From the NCBI GenBank assembly GCA_947584595.1, contig CANPWP010000002.1, forward strand, positions 62,001-126,000: DNA of 64,000 bases, in the 5' to 3' direction. A model generated the notes under the pieces. That model was given only the letters and a program-made list of their open reading frames with translations, had not been told where the DNA came from and made no database searches. Of this stretch, positions 7,742 to 16,287 are shown one piece after another (position 1 is the stretch's first letter; each line of letters opens with the position of its first letter). The stretch is from an uncultured Clostridia bacterium. GTDB lineage: Bacteria > Bacillota > Clostridia > Oscillospirales > Acutalibacteraceae. Made by a program: the position numbers and the translations under genes.

Positions 7742-8437
7742 TTAAAATTTTGAAGATTTATCAAACCTTTTTTTCAGTAAATGAAGTGATTTTTTTTCAA
7801 TGCGTGAAACATATGAACGGCTTATATTAAGCATTGAGGCAACCTCACGCTGGGTTAATGGGTCTTTACCGTTAAGACCGTAGCGAAGTACAATAATTTT
7901 CCTCTCTCTTGGCGAAAGCTCTTCATTAATAAATTTTTCAAGCTTCTGACTGTTAAATTTTATGTCAAGTTCCTCTACAATATTATCATCAACTGCCATA
8001 ATGTCAAGTAAAGTAAGCGGATTTCCGTCTTTATCAATGTCTATTGCCTCATTCATAGAAATATCCTGGGCACTTTTTTTAAGATTTCTAAAATGCATTA
8101 AAATTTCATTTTCTATACAACGGGAAGCGTAGCTTGAAAGCTTTATATTTTTTGACATATCATACGTATTTATCGCTTTTATAAGACCTATCGTTCCAAT
8201 TGAAACCAAATCATCCTGTTCGTTTTGATGTGAATAATATTTTTTTATTATATGTGCAACTAATCTCAAATTATGTTCAACAAGCTTATTGCGGGCAGAC
8301 AAATCCCCGTTTCTGCTTCTGATTAAATATTCCTGTTCTTCCTTTGCTGACAGAGGTCTTGGAAATGTTCCGTTACCACATACATGAAGAAGAAAAAAAC
8401 ATAAATACTGACCTAAAAAACTTAAAATTTCAAACAT
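7742..8437 (-). CDS. sigK: Mother-cell sporulation sigma factor SigK (pro-form)
   Basis: RNA polymerase sigma-70-family factor for late mother-cell gene expression in sporulation. A hydrophobic pro-region of about 20 residues (MFEILSFLGQYLCFFLLHVC) is followed by the mature start around GTFPRPLSAKEE. Region 2 has [27 protein letters not shown] and [14 protein letters not shown]; region 4 has LSPRERKIIVLRYGL and TQREVASMLNISRSYVSRIEKK. Length 231 is complete and the gene is not split by a skin-type element. The ribosome binding site lies in a hairpin (8441-8484). SigE also has a pro-sequence, but the N-terminus and region 4 here match SigK. Confidence 0.95.
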   Translation of the reverse strand: MFEILSFLGQYLCFFLLHVCGNGTFPRPLSAKEEQEYLIRSRNGDLSARNKLVEHNLRLVAHIIKKYYSHQNEQDDLVSIGTIGLIKAINTYDMSKNIKLSSYASRCIENEILMHFRNLKKSAQDISMNEAIDIDKDGNPLTLLDIMAVDDNIVEELDIKFNSQKLEKFINEELSPRERKIIVLRYGLNGKDPLTQREVASMLNISRSYVSRIEKKSLHLLKKRFDKSSKF

Positions 8438-8440
8438 AAA

Positions 8441-8484
8441 AACACTCCCTGAACATTGTTAATAATAAATATTCAGGGAATGTT
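8441..8484 (-). promoter_or_regulatory. Hairpin containing the sigK ribosome binding site
   Basis: Minus strand: a 13-bp stem (AACATTCCCTGAA with TTCAGGGAGTGTT, one G-U pair) and an 18-base loop. The AGGGAG ribosome binding site of sigK is in the 3' arm and the ATG begins three bases beyond the stem. The same stem followed by TTTTT could also act as terminator for the upstream glycosyltransferase. Confidence 0.55.
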
Positions 8485-8557
8485 GAAATTTTGCAAGTCC
8501 AAAATTAAAAGGATTTAATAACTTATTTTATTGCTGTTTAGCATTATATATTTATTT

Positions 8558-9502
8558 TTATTGATTTATAAATTCTTCTATAATATATCGAGGTCGCTTT
8601 TTAGTTTCAAGATAAATTTTTCCGATATATTCTCCTAAAATACCCATTGCCAGAAGCTGTAATCCTCCTAACAACCAAATAGAAAGCATCAAACTCGTCC
8701 AGCCTGCTACGGCTACTCCCGATATTAAGCTTATTATTGTGTATATAAGTATTCCGAAACTTATCAGCAAAGATATGATTCCTAATGCCAGTATTAAACG
8801 AATTGGTCTGATACTTAATGAAGTAATACCTTCCCAAGCAAGTGCCAGCATCTTTTTTAAAGGATATTTACTTTCTCCAGCAGTGCGTTCAAAGCGTTCA
8901 TAAGTAACTATTTCGCTTTTAAAGCCTACCATAGGCACAATTCCTCTCAGAAAAACATTCACTTCTTTAAATTCTGCAAATGCCTCTAATGCTCTTTTAC
9001 TCATTAATCGGAAATCTGCGTGATTAAAAATAATTTTTGCACCCATCTTCTCCAAAATCTTATAATATGCCTCTGCTGTGAATCTTTTAAAAAAGGTATC
9101 TGATGTTCTTTTGTTTCTCACTCCGTATACAACGTCTGCTCCGTTTTCATGAGCAATCAGCATTTTATCAATTGCATTAATATCGTCCTGCAAATCAGCA
9201 TCTATGGATATGACTGCGTCTGCATAATCTTTAAGCGTTAATAAACCCGATAAAAGTGCATTCTGATGACCTTTATTTCTGCTTAGCTTAATGCCGCAGA
9301 AAATTTCATTTTTACTGCACAGTTCTTTAATTATTTCCCATGTCTTATCCTTTGAACCGTCATCAATAAAGCATATTCTGCTGTCGTATGTTATCAATGA
9401 TTTTTCTTTAAGTTCTTTATATTTATTAAAGAGTGCTGCCGCAGTATCATTTAAAACTTCCTCTTCATTATAGCAAGGAATCGCCAAATATAGCTTTGTC
9501 AT
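8558..9502 (-). CDS. Membrane glycosyltransferase family 2 (GtrB/DPMS-like)
   Basis: Transfers a sugar from a nucleotide donor to a polyprenyl phosphate or similar lipid carrier at the inner membrane. GT-A core at 1-215: AIPCYNEEEVL at the start, IDDGSKDKTW, KLSRNKGHQNALLSG, and the metal-binding IDADLQDD. Two C-terminal membrane helices at about 232-256 and 266-288, ending in GEYIGKIYLETKKRPRY, the standard layout of GtrB/ArnC/YkoT-type enzymes. Length 314 is usual. ATG at 9502 follows AAAGGA. The sugar and acceptor cannot be told from sequence. It lies between the SCIFF maturase and sigK on the same strand. Confidence 0.9.
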   Translation of the reverse strand: MTKLYLAIPCYNEEEVLNDTAAALFNKYKELKEKSLITYDSRICFIDDGSKDKTWEIIKELCSKNEIFCGIKLSRNKGHQNALLSGLLTLKDYADAVISIDADLQDDINAIDKMLIAHENGADVVYGVRNKRTSDTFFKRFTAEAYYKILEKMGAKIIFNHADFRLMSKRALEAFAEFKEVNVFLRGIVPMVGFKSEIVTYERFERTAGESKYPLKKMLALAWEGITSLSIRPIRLILALGIISLLISFGILIYTIISLISGVAVAGWTSLMLSIWLLGGLQLLAMGILGEYIGKIYLETKKRPRYIIEEFINQ

Positions 9503-9526
9503 TAAATCACTTTCCTTTAAGTATAA

Positions 9527-10906
9527 TTATTTTGTATTTGCTTGCTCTGCAACCTTCATCATAATTGCACATTCCATACGTTTTTTAAAAAGCTCACATC
9601 CGTATTTATATACACCTGTTACCGAGCCTGTTGCATGATAAGCGTTTGCAGCACAGCCTCCGCTGCAATAAAGCTTTGCCCAACAGTCTTTACATTCAGG
9701 TCTCGCATAAGCATTACAGAGTTTAAATTCGTTTTGTAATTCTCTGTTTTGAACACCGTCGAAAATATTTCCCAGGGAATATTTCGGGTCGCCTACAAAC
9801 TGATGACAAGGGAAAAGCTCGCCCCAAGGGGTAACCGCCATATATTCCGTTCCCGAACCACATCCTGAAATTCTTTTATAAATACAGGGACCGGCTGTTA
9901 AATCTATCATATAGTGATAAAACGTAATGGGTTTACCGCTTTTCTCTCGCTCTAACATTTCCTTTGCAAGAATTTCATACTGTTCATACAATATTGGCAA
10001 GTCATCATATGTCAATGCGTAAGGGTCATCCGGTGAACAGACCACAGGTTCCATTGAAAGCTCCGTAAAACCTAAATCTGCCATATGTAAAATATCATTT
10101 GTAAAATCTGTATTATTATGTGTAAAAGTTCCTCTTATATAATAGCCCCTATCTCCCCTGCGCTTTATAAACTCCTGAAATTTAGGAACTATAGTATCAT
10201 AACTCCCCTTACCGTTTATATTTTTGCGAAGATGGTCGTGAACTTCTTTCCTGCCGTCAAGGCTTAACACTACATTATGCATTTCTTTATTGGCAAAGTC
10301 TATAACATCATCGTCAATTAAAACACCGTTTGTAGTAAGAGTAAATCTGAAATTCTTTTTCTTTTCTTTTTCAATTGAGCGGGCATACGATACTATCTGT
10401 TTTACAACATCCCAGTTCATTAATGGCTCTCCGCCGAAAAAATCAACTTCTAAATTTTTGCGGTTACCTGAATTTTCAACAAGAAAATCAATTGCTCTTT
10501 TACCTACTTCAAGGCTCATTAAAGCTCTGTCACCATGATATTTTCCCTGACTTGCAAAACAATATTCACAATTAAGGTTACAGGTATGGGCAACATGCAG
10601 GCACAGCGCTTTAATAACTGTATTATTCTTCTTAAAATCAAAGGCAAGGTCCTTATATTCATCTTCCGTAAAGAGCTTTCCTGCTGTTTCAAGTTCCTTA
10701 ATATCAGAAATTACATCGGAAATTTCATTTTGGGTAACAGTATCATCATCTTTATATTTATCAAGCATTTCCGATATAATTTCATCTTTTGATTTTTTTT
10801 CGTAAAGGGAAATAACATCATAGGCAAGGTCGTCAACGGTATGAACCGAGCCGCTGAAAACATCAAGAACAATATTATATCCGTTTAATTTATATTGATG
10901 TAACAT
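9527..10906 (-). CDS. scfB: SCIFF peptide maturase (radical SAM/SPASM ranthipeptide synthase)
   Basis: Installs thioether cross-links between cysteine thiols and other residues of the SCIFF precursor encoded just upstream. An N-terminal peptide-recognition region (about 1-95) comes first. The radical SAM cluster motif is CNLNCEYC (CxxxCxxC), followed by DFFGGEPLMN. The SPASM region has auxiliary-cluster cysteines in CGSGTEY, FPCHQF, CNAYARPECKDCW and YCSGGC. Length 459 fits the family. ATG at 10906 follows ACGGAG. Precursor and maturase are adjacent in the order typical for Clostridia. Confidence 0.95.
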   Translation of the reverse strand: MLHQYKLNGYNIVLDVFSGSVHTVDDLAYDVISLYEKKSKDEIISEMLDKYKDDDTVTQNEISDVISDIKELETAGKLFTEDEYKDLAFDFKKNNTVIKALCLHVAHTCNLNCEYCFASQGKYHGDRALMSLEVGKRAIDFLVENSGNRKNLEVDFFGGEPLMNWDVVKQIVSYARSIEKEKKKNFRFTLTTNGVLIDDDVIDFANKEMHNVVLSLDGRKEVHDHLRKNINGKGSYDTIVPKFQEFIKRRGDRGYYIRGTFTHNNTDFTNDILHMADLGFTELSMEPVVCSPDDPYALTYDDLPILYEQYEILAKEMLEREKSGKPITFYHYMIDLTAGPCIYKRISGCGSGTEYMAVTPWGELFPCHQFVGDPKYSLGNIFDGVQNRELQNEFKLCNAYARPECKDCWAKLYCSGGCAANAYHATGSVTGVYKYGCELFKKRMECAIMMKVAEQANTK

Positions 10907-10926
10907 ATTTATCTCCGTAAAAGGAA

Positions 10927-10950
10927 AGCCGTTTCTAATGTGAAACGGCT
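10927..10950 (-). terminator. Hairpin between the SCIFF precursor and maturase genes
   Basis: Nine-base perfect stem AGCCGTTTC/GAAACGGCT with a 6-base loop. The minus-strand 3' side (TTTCCTTTTACGG) is a weak U-tract, so partial read-through from the precursor into the maturase gene is plausible. Confidence 0.5.
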
Positions 10951-10968
10951 AAATAATCCATAATTATA

Positions 10969-11124
10969 TTATTTATTATTTCCTAAGCATTTTTCACACT
11001 GTTGATTAGCAACTCCACAAGATGTTTTACAAGCTGACTGGCAAGATGTCTGGCATTCGCCGCAGCCGCCTGTTTTTTTGCTGTATTTTAAATCACGTGT
11101 ATCAATAGTTTTAATTCTTTTCAT
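10969..11124 (-). CDS. scfA: SCIFF ranthipeptide precursor, 51 residues
   Basis: Small peptide precursor for the adjacent maturase. It starts MKRIKTIDTRDLKYS, then has the core GGCGECQTSCQSACKTSC and ends NQQCEKCLGNNK. Cysteines are at 21, 24, 28, 32, 36, 43 and 46. The family name means six cysteines in forty-five residues; here there is a seventh at 46 and a tail of five residues beyond it. ATG at 11124 is preceded by AAGGAGA and a near-consensus promoter, consistent with high expression. The mature product's role is unknown; quorum-type signalling has been suggested for related peptides. Confidence 0.95.
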   Translation of the reverse strand: MKRIKTIDTRDLKYSKKTGGCGECQTSCQSACKTSCGVANQQCEKCLGNNK

Positions 11125-11155
11125 AAAAATCATTCTCCTTGAAATATTTTAGATT

Positions 11156-11184
11156 ATTTTAACATATATTATATATTTTGTCAA
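11156..11184 (-). promoter_or_regulatory. Promoter of the SCIFF operon
   Basis: Minus strand: perfect TTGACA (11184-11179), 17-base spacer, TAAAAT (11161-11156), 31 bases before the precursor ATG. The -35 directly abuts the stop codon of the upstream decarboxylase gene. Confidence 0.8.
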
Positions 11185-12585
11185 TTAAAGCAGAAAAGAA
11201 GTTACATATATTCCTTCATTAACCGGAATTTTGGAGGTTTTTAAATCAATATGGAATTTTTTCAGACTTTTAATTTCATTTATAACTTCATCTGATATAA
11301 TCTCTCCGGGAACGATCAGAGGTATTCCGGGAGGATAAGCAAATATATATTCAAGCGAAATTCTTCCCCTTGAATCGTCTAAAGACACGGTCTCCCCTTT
11401 AATATTTCTTGTTTGTGAAGAAGTATATTTCTTTTCAGGAATAATTAAGTCTTTTTTTGAGATTGCACAATTTTTACTTGACGTAAGACCTTCATCTGTT
11501 TTTATCAGTGCATCTGAAAGCATTTTAAAACCGATTTCTTTATCACAGATTGAAGTCATTGCGATACAGTAACAGTCATAAGCCATTTCAAGCTCTATAT
11601 TATATTTTTTTCTTAAAATTTCGGATAGTTCCGTACCTGAAATATCAGTATTTGATGTGCTGATAATAATTTTTCCAAAATCAAAAAATTCATCTTTTTT
11701 TAAAAAAACCTTTAAATGCTTTAAATTTTTTACATCATTATAAAATTTTATAAGATTATTATAATAATTTTCAAAAAGTTTATTTTTTTCTTTAAGCAAA
11801 AGGTCAAAACATTTATCCATTGAGCTCATAAGAATATATGATGGACTGCTGGTTTCAAAAACAGAAAGCTGTTCTTTAAGCTCACATATATTTATAAGCT
11901 TGCTTTTTACATTAAGCAAAGCACACTGAGTTAATGCAGGCAGAGTTTTATGTAATCCCAATACCGCAATATCTGCACCTAAAGAAATTGATTCCTGAGG
12001 AAAATACTTTGATAATCCGAAGTGAGCGCCGTGTGCCTCATCAACAAAAAGCGGAACATTAAACTTATGAGAAACACTTGCAATTTCTTTGATTTCACTT
12101 ACAAAGCCCTCATAAGTAGGTGAAGTTATCACCACTGCCTTAATATCCTTGTTTTGAATTAAAGCTTTTTCAACATCTCTTGGATTTATAACAGTATAAA
12201 TATTAAACTCATTATCATATTCAGGCAGAATATAAATGGGAGTTAAGCCGTTTAATTCTATTGCGTTATAAACCGATTTATGACAGTTTCTTGCAACTAA
12301 TATTTTATCTCCATAGCTTGTAATTGCTCTTATACCTGCTAAAATTCCGCAGGTACTGCCGTTTACAAGCATAAATGAATTATCGCAGTTATACAGCTTT
12401 TCTGCCTTGTGCTGGACTTCTGAAATAATACCCTTTGCATCGTGAAGATAGTCAAAACCGTTTACTTCCGTAATATCAAGAGAATAAGGCAGACTGCCGT
12501 CAAGCAATTCTGAATTTCTTTTATGTCCCGGCATATGAAAAGGATAAACACTGCCGTTTGTATAATTTTTTAACTTATTAAACAA
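11185..12585 (-). CDS. Orn/Lys/Arg decarboxylase family protein
   Basis: PLP-dependent fold-type I decarboxylase acting on a basic amino acid, feeding polyamine synthesis. Seen: PFHMPGHKRN at the N-terminus, NGSTCGILAGIRA, the PLP-contact DEAHGAHFG, and GLHKTLPALTQ with the Schiff-base lysine. C-terminal domain has FAYPPGIPLIVPGE. Length 466 matches the short SpeA/YaaO-type clostridial enzymes rather than the long inducible ones. The start is TTG at 12585, supported by AAGGAGGA six bases upstream. It follows prfC by 25 bases. Whether the substrate is arginine, lysine or ornithine is not decidable here. Confidence 0.9.
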   Translation of the reverse strand: MFNKLKNYTNGSVYPFHMPGHKRNSELLDGSLPYSLDITEVNGFDYLHDAKGIISEVQHKAEKLYNCDNSFMLVNGSTCGILAGIRAITSYGDKILVARNCHKSVYNAIELNGLTPIYILPEYDNEFNIYTVINPRDVEKALIQNKDIKAVVITSPTYEGFVSEIKEIASVSHKFNVPLFVDEAHGAHFGLSKYFPQESISLGADIAVLGLHKTLPALTQCALLNVKSKLINICELKEQLSVFETSSPSYILMSSMDKCFDLLLKEKNKLFENYYNNLIKFYNDVKNLKHLKVFLKKDEFFDFGKIIISTSNTDISGTELSEILRKKYNIELEMAYDCYCIAMTSICDKEIGFKMLSDALIKTDEGLTSSKNCAISKKDLIIPEKKYTSSQTRNIKGETVSLDDSRGRISLEYIFAYPPGIPLIVPGEIISDEVINEIKSLKKFHIDLKTSKIPVNEGIYVTSFLL

Positions 12586-12610
12586 TGTTTATCCTCCTTA
12601 CAAAATTATA

Positions 12611-14197
12611 TTAATTATTTCCGAATTCCTGAAGTTTAAGTCCTTCGTTATGCTCCAATGCCCAGGTAATACTCCATTCACTTGTAAACAAGAGCAAATG
12701 ATTCCCCTTTAAATCCTGAATACGCTTAGTATCAGAAGCAAGATTCAGTGCTTTTACATCTATATCATCATTTACAATCCATCTTATAAACTGGAACGGC
12801 AGGTTTTCCATAATAATATCTACATTGTACTCGTTTTCAAGACGGTATTTTAAAACATCAAACTGCAAAACGCCTACAACGCCTACAATAACTTCTTCCA
12901 TACCTGCATCAAGCTCCTGAAATATCTGAATTGCACCTTCCTGAGCAATCTGACTTGTACCTTTAATAAACTGTTTTCTTTTCATAGTATCTTTTTGGCG
13001 GACTCGACAGAAATGTTCAGGTGCAAAGGTCGGAATTCCTCTAAACTGAACTTTATTTCTTGCTGTGCAGATAGTATCACCGATTGAGAAAATACCCGGG
13101 TCAAATACACCGATAATATCTCCTGCGTAGGCTTCATCAATTACTTCTCTCTCCTGTGCCATAATTTGCTGAGGCTGTGAAAGACGCATTTTCTTATTCC
13201 CCTGTAAATGGAATACTTCCATATCTTTTTCAAACTTTCCCGAACAAATACGCATAAATGCTATTCTGTCCCTATGGGCTTTATTCATATTAGCCTGAAT
13301 TTTAAATACAAAAGCAGAAAAATCACTTGATGTGGGGTCAACCTCCCCCTCAACCGTTTCTCTTGCAAGCGGAGGAGTTGTTAAATTTAAAAACTCATCC
13401 AGAAACGGTTCTACACCAAAGTTTGTTAATGCTGAACCGAAAAATACAGGCGTTAATTCACCCTTTTGAACAGCCTCTAAATCAAAATCATCTCCTGCAC
13501 CATCCAAAAGCTCAATTTCATCAATTAAATCCTGATATTTATATTCTCCCACAATATCCTTTAGCTCGGGTGAAGTAACATCAATTACTTTTTTATCAAC
13601 TTCTTTTTGACCGTTATTTGCAGTAAATGCCAAAACTGATTTTGATTTTCTTTCATAAACTCCTTTAAACTCTTTGCCCGAGCCTATAGGCCAGTTCATC
13701 GGACAAGTATGAATACCCAATACATTTTCAATGTCCTCAAGCAAATCAAAAGGGTTTTTTGAATCTCTGTCCATCTTATTAATAAATGTAATAATGGGAA
13801 TATGTCTCATAACACAAACTTTAAAAAGCTTGATTGTTTGGTTTTCAACACCTTTTGAACCGTCAATAACCATTACTGCTGAATCTGCCGCCATTAATGT
13901 ACGGTAAGTATCTTCGGAAAAGTCCTGGTGCCCCGGCGTATCAAGTATATTTATACAATATCCGTTATACTTAAACTGAAGAACAGATGATGTTACGGAA
14001 ATTCCTCTTTGCTTCTCAATTTCCATCCAGTCTGATACCGCATGCTTTGATGTTCGCTTGCCTTTTACAGAACCTGCAAGATTGATTGCTCCACCGTATA
14101 AAAGGAGCTTTTCGGTAAGTGTTGTTTTACCTGCGTCCGGGTGAGAAATTATAGCAAAGGTACGGCGCTTGTTGATTTCCTGTATTAAATCACTCAT
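12611..14197 (-). CDS. prfC: Peptide chain release factor 3
   Basis: Translational GTPase that recycles RF1/RF2 from the ribosome. G1 is SHPDAGKTTLTEK, followed by RGISVTSSV, G3 DTPGHQDFSEDTYR, G4 NKMD. The EF-Tu-like domain 2 and the RF3 C-terminal domain (FQELDAGMEEVIVGVVG, LQFDVLKYRLENEY) follow. Length 528 is standard. ATG at 14197 follows TTGGAGGATA and a sigma-A-type promoter. It is transcribed away from hemW. Confidence 0.97.
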   Translation of the reverse strand: MSDLIQEINKRRTFAIISHPDAGKTTLTEKLLLYGGAINLAGSVKGKRTSKHAVSDWMEIEKQRGISVTSSVLQFKYNGYCINILDTPGHQDFSEDTYRTLMAADSAVMVIDGSKGVENQTIKLFKVCVMRHIPIITFINKMDRDSKNPFDLLEDIENVLGIHTCPMNWPIGSGKEFKGVYERKSKSVLAFTANNGQKEVDKKVIDVTSPELKDIVGEYKYQDLIDEIELLDGAGDDFDLEAVQKGELTPVFFGSALTNFGVEPFLDEFLNLTTPPLARETVEGEVDPTSSDFSAFVFKIQANMNKAHRDRIAFMRICSGKFEKDMEVFHLQGNKKMRLSQPQQIMAQEREVIDEAYAGDIIGVFDPGIFSIGDTICTARNKVQFRGIPTFAPEHFCRVRQKDTMKRKQFIKGTSQIAQEGAIQIFQELDAGMEEVIVGVVGVLQFDVLKYRLENEYNVDIIMENLPFQFIRWIVNDDIDVKALNLASDTKRIQDLKGNHLLLFTSEWSITWALEHNEGLKLQEFGNN

Positions 14198-14231
14198 AAA
14201 TATCCTCCAATATACTATGTCACATTTTTAT

Positions 14232-14260
14232 ATTTTACTATTTTGAAGTTTTATAGTCAA
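14232..14260 (-). promoter_or_regulatory. Promoter of prfC
   Basis: Minus strand: TTGACT (14260-14255), 17-base spacer, TAAAAT (14237-14232), 35 bases before the prfC ATG. Confidence 0.7.
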
Positions 14261-14319
14261 TAAATTGCTATAAAAATTCTAATTTTTAACTTTTTTATTT
14301 TATTTTTTATAAAAAACTA

Positions 14320-14348
14320 TTGACAACATTGTAAATATATTGTAATCT
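14320..14348 (+). promoter_or_regulatory. Candidate promoter of hemW
   Basis: Perfect TTGACA at 14320-14325. The -10 is ambiguous: TGTAAT at 14341-14346 (15-base spacer) or TAATCT at 14343-14348 (17-base spacer). It leaves a leader of about 100 bases. Confidence 0.45.
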
Positions 14349-14403
14349 ATTAATATATTATTTAGTTGATTTTTTCTATTTTTTCATATACCTTCCAAAT
14401 TTC

Positions 14404-14431
14404 GGGGCAGAAACTTAGTGGTTTCTGCCCC
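14404..14431 (+). promoter_or_regulatory. GC-rich leader hairpin just upstream of hemW
   Basis: Perfect 11-bp stem GGGGCAGAAAC/GTTTCTGCCCC with a 6-base loop, ending about 10 bases before the AAGGAGA site. It is followed by ACCCC rather than a T-run, so it is a leader structure or a weak attenuator rather than a standard terminator. Confidence 0.5.
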
Positions 14432-14453
14432 ACCCCTTTATAAGGAGAATTTT

Positions 14454-15554
14454 ATGAATAAAAAACTTGGATTATATATTCACATACCTTTTTGCAGTAA
14501 AAAATGTCCCTATTGTGACTTTTTCAGCAAATGTAAAGATGATAAGGAAATTGATGTTTATACTAATGCACTTTTAAAATCAATAAAATACTGGAGTGAA
14601 AAAGCAAGCAGACCTATAACATCGGTTTATTTCGGCGGCGGAACACCAAATATGCTGGGAACAGATAATCTGTGCAAAGTACTTTCAGAGGTTTATAAAA
14701 ATTTTTCAGTTGATAAAAATGCTGAAATTACTACAGAGCTTAATCCTTCATATTTGCAGTCAATTAATTTTCAAAAACTGCTTAAAGCAGGCTTTAACAG
14801 ACTGTCCTTCGGTATGCAGTCCGCAAATGATGAAGAACTTAAAGTTCTCAACAGAGAGCATACAAGTGATGATGTTAAAAACGTTATAAAAAAAGCCCAA
14901 AACAGCGGCTTTAAAAATATATCTCTTGATTTAATGCTGGGTATCCCAAAACAAACAAAAAGCAGTCTTACAAAATCAATAGAATTCTGTAGAGACTGCA
15001 ATGTTGAACATATTTCCGCTTATATTTTAAAGGTTGAAGAAAATACTCCATTTTATAAAAATCAGGCTTTCCTTAATATTCCCGATAATGATACACAGGC
15101 TGATTTATATCTTTTTGCCTGTAAGAAGCTGGAAGATGCAGGATATCATCAATATGAAATATCAAACTTCTCAAAAACTGGCTTTGAGAGTAAACATAAT
15201 CTCACCTACTGGCAATGTGAAGAATACATCGGTATCGGACCTTCTGCACATTCTTTTTTTAACGGAAAAAGATTTTATTATCCAAGAAGCTTTAATAATT
15301 TTTATAATAATAACATTCTTAAAGACGGATTCGGCGGTGATGAAGAAGAATATATTATGCTGAATTTAAGGCTTACTAAAGGAATTAATTTTGCAGATTT
15401 TAAAAAAAGGTTTTTTAAAAATATCAGCAGAAGTATTATAAATAAAGCGAAAATTTATGAAAAAAGTGGATTTATAAATTTTTCGAAAGAGGGGTTTAAT
15501 CTGACACCAAAAGGCTTTTTAGTATCAAATTACATCATTGCGGATTTAATTTAA
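14454..15554 (+). CDS. hemW: Radical SAM heme chaperone HemW
   Basis: Formerly annotated as oxygen-independent coproporphyrinogen III oxidase-like; HemW inserts heme into target proteins. N-terminal YIHIPFCSKKCPYCDFF holds the CxxxCxxC cluster motif, followed by TSVYFGGGTPNML, RLSFGMQSAND and LDLMLGIPKQT, all HemW/HemN hallmarks. The C-terminal HemN domain has YWQCEEYIGIGPSAHSF and a winged-helix-like end. Length is 366. GTG at 14418 lies inside the leader hairpin; ATG at 14454 with AAGGAGA is chosen. Its stop overlaps the stop of the convergent gerQ gene (shared TTAA at 15551-15554). Confidence 0.93.
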   Translation: MNKKLGLYIHIPFCSKKCPYCDFFSKCKDDKEIDVYTNALLKSIKYWSEKASRPITSVYFGGGTPNMLGTDNLCKVLSEVYKNFSVDKNAEITTELNPSYLQSINFQKLLKAGFNRLSFGMQSANDEELKVLNREHTSDDVKNVIKKAQNSGFKNISLDLMLGIPKQTKSSLTKSIEFCRDCNVEHISAYILKVEENTPFYKNQAFLNIPDNDTQADLYLFACKKLEDAGYHQYEISNFSKTGFESKHNLTYWQCEEYIGIGPSAHSFFNGKRFYYPRSFNNFYNNNILKDGFGGDEEEYIMLNLRLTKGINFADFKKRFFKNISRSIINKAKIYEKSGFINFSKEGFNLTPKGFLVSNYIIADLI

Positions 15555-16255
15555 TAGAAAATTCTGATAAATTTAATATTGTAGAAATCACAGACGGTTA
15601 TGTCATCTGTATCTAATTCGTTAATTAGTATATAGTTTGTAGCCACTCCCAACAAAAATCCTGTTTTTGTTACCATATTATTTGAACCTATGAGGAAATC
15701 AACGCTTACTCTTCTTCCTACCTGAGTTCTTATAAATCCGTTCATAAACTGAATACTTTCCGGTGTTACGGGATAAGGGTTTGAAAAATCGCTTATTGCA
15801 ATTCCTAAGGATTGAGAAGTGATATCCTGATTGTTATTTTGATTTGATGTCAATGGAATTGCTACATCTGCCGGTCCAATTGTGTTGGCCGGTGTTGGGG
15901 TTTCTTCAATATCCTGCTGTGTTATTGGAGAATACATTTGTGATAAATCCGGAGTCATAGCGTTTGATAATAATTCATTATTCTGGGGTGCTGTTGTTGC
16001 TGCTGCACTGTTTCTAAATGACGGTTGAGGGATGTTCTGAATCGGCTGATTTGCTCCAAAACTTTCAATAAATTCTTCTTCGCTGAACCCAGGTGTACGG
16101 GACGCCTGATTATATGCTGCGATTTGTTCAAGCGAAGGAACAGGATACCCCAATGCAGTAATATCATTAATACTGTCGCTTATTTCATTCATAGAGGTAA
16201 AACCGTATATTGCTCCTAAGTCTATTTGTCCGTTATTGTTGTTATTAACTGGCAT
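15551..16255 (-). CDS. gerQ: GerQ-like spore coat protein
   Basis: A 234-residue protein with a long N-terminal region rich in Gln, Asn, Pro and Ser (about 60-160) and a conserved C-terminal domain (about 165-234: MNGFIRTQVGRRVSVDFLIG, then LLGVATNYILIN and CDFYNIKFIRI). That C-terminus resembles Bacillus GerQ (YwdL), the coat protein needed to keep the germination hydrolase CwlJ in place. A cwlJ homologue lies directly upstream on the same strand, the same pairing as in Bacillus. In Bacillus GerQ is cross-linked through its N-terminal region; the Gln-rich segment here could act the same way, which is inference. ATG follows AGGAGGAAC. The call rests on C-terminal similarity plus synteny. Confidence 0.7.
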   Translation of the reverse strand: MPVNNNNNGQIDLGAIYGFTSMNEISDSINDITALGYPVPSLEQIAAYNQASRTPGFSEEEFIESFGANQPIQNIPQPSFRNSAAATTAPQNNELLSNAMTPDLSQMYSPITQQDIEETPTPANTIGPADVAIPLTSNQNNNQDITSQSLGIAISDFSNPYPVTPESIQFMNGFIRTQVGRRVSVDFLIGSNNMVTKTGFLLGVATNYILINELDTDDITVCDFYNIKFIRIFY

Positions 16256-16287
16256 ATGTTCCTCCTGTAAATGTATTTAATTTTTTA

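Noticed and set aside
7742-8437. skin-like element interrupting sigK
   Set aside because: The sigK frame is continuous for 231 residues with all regions present, so there is no insertion to excise.
14404-14431. Intrinsic terminator of an upstream gene before hemW
   Set aside because: The upstream gene prfC is transcribed the other way, and no T-run follows the stem, so it is listed as a leader hairpin instead.
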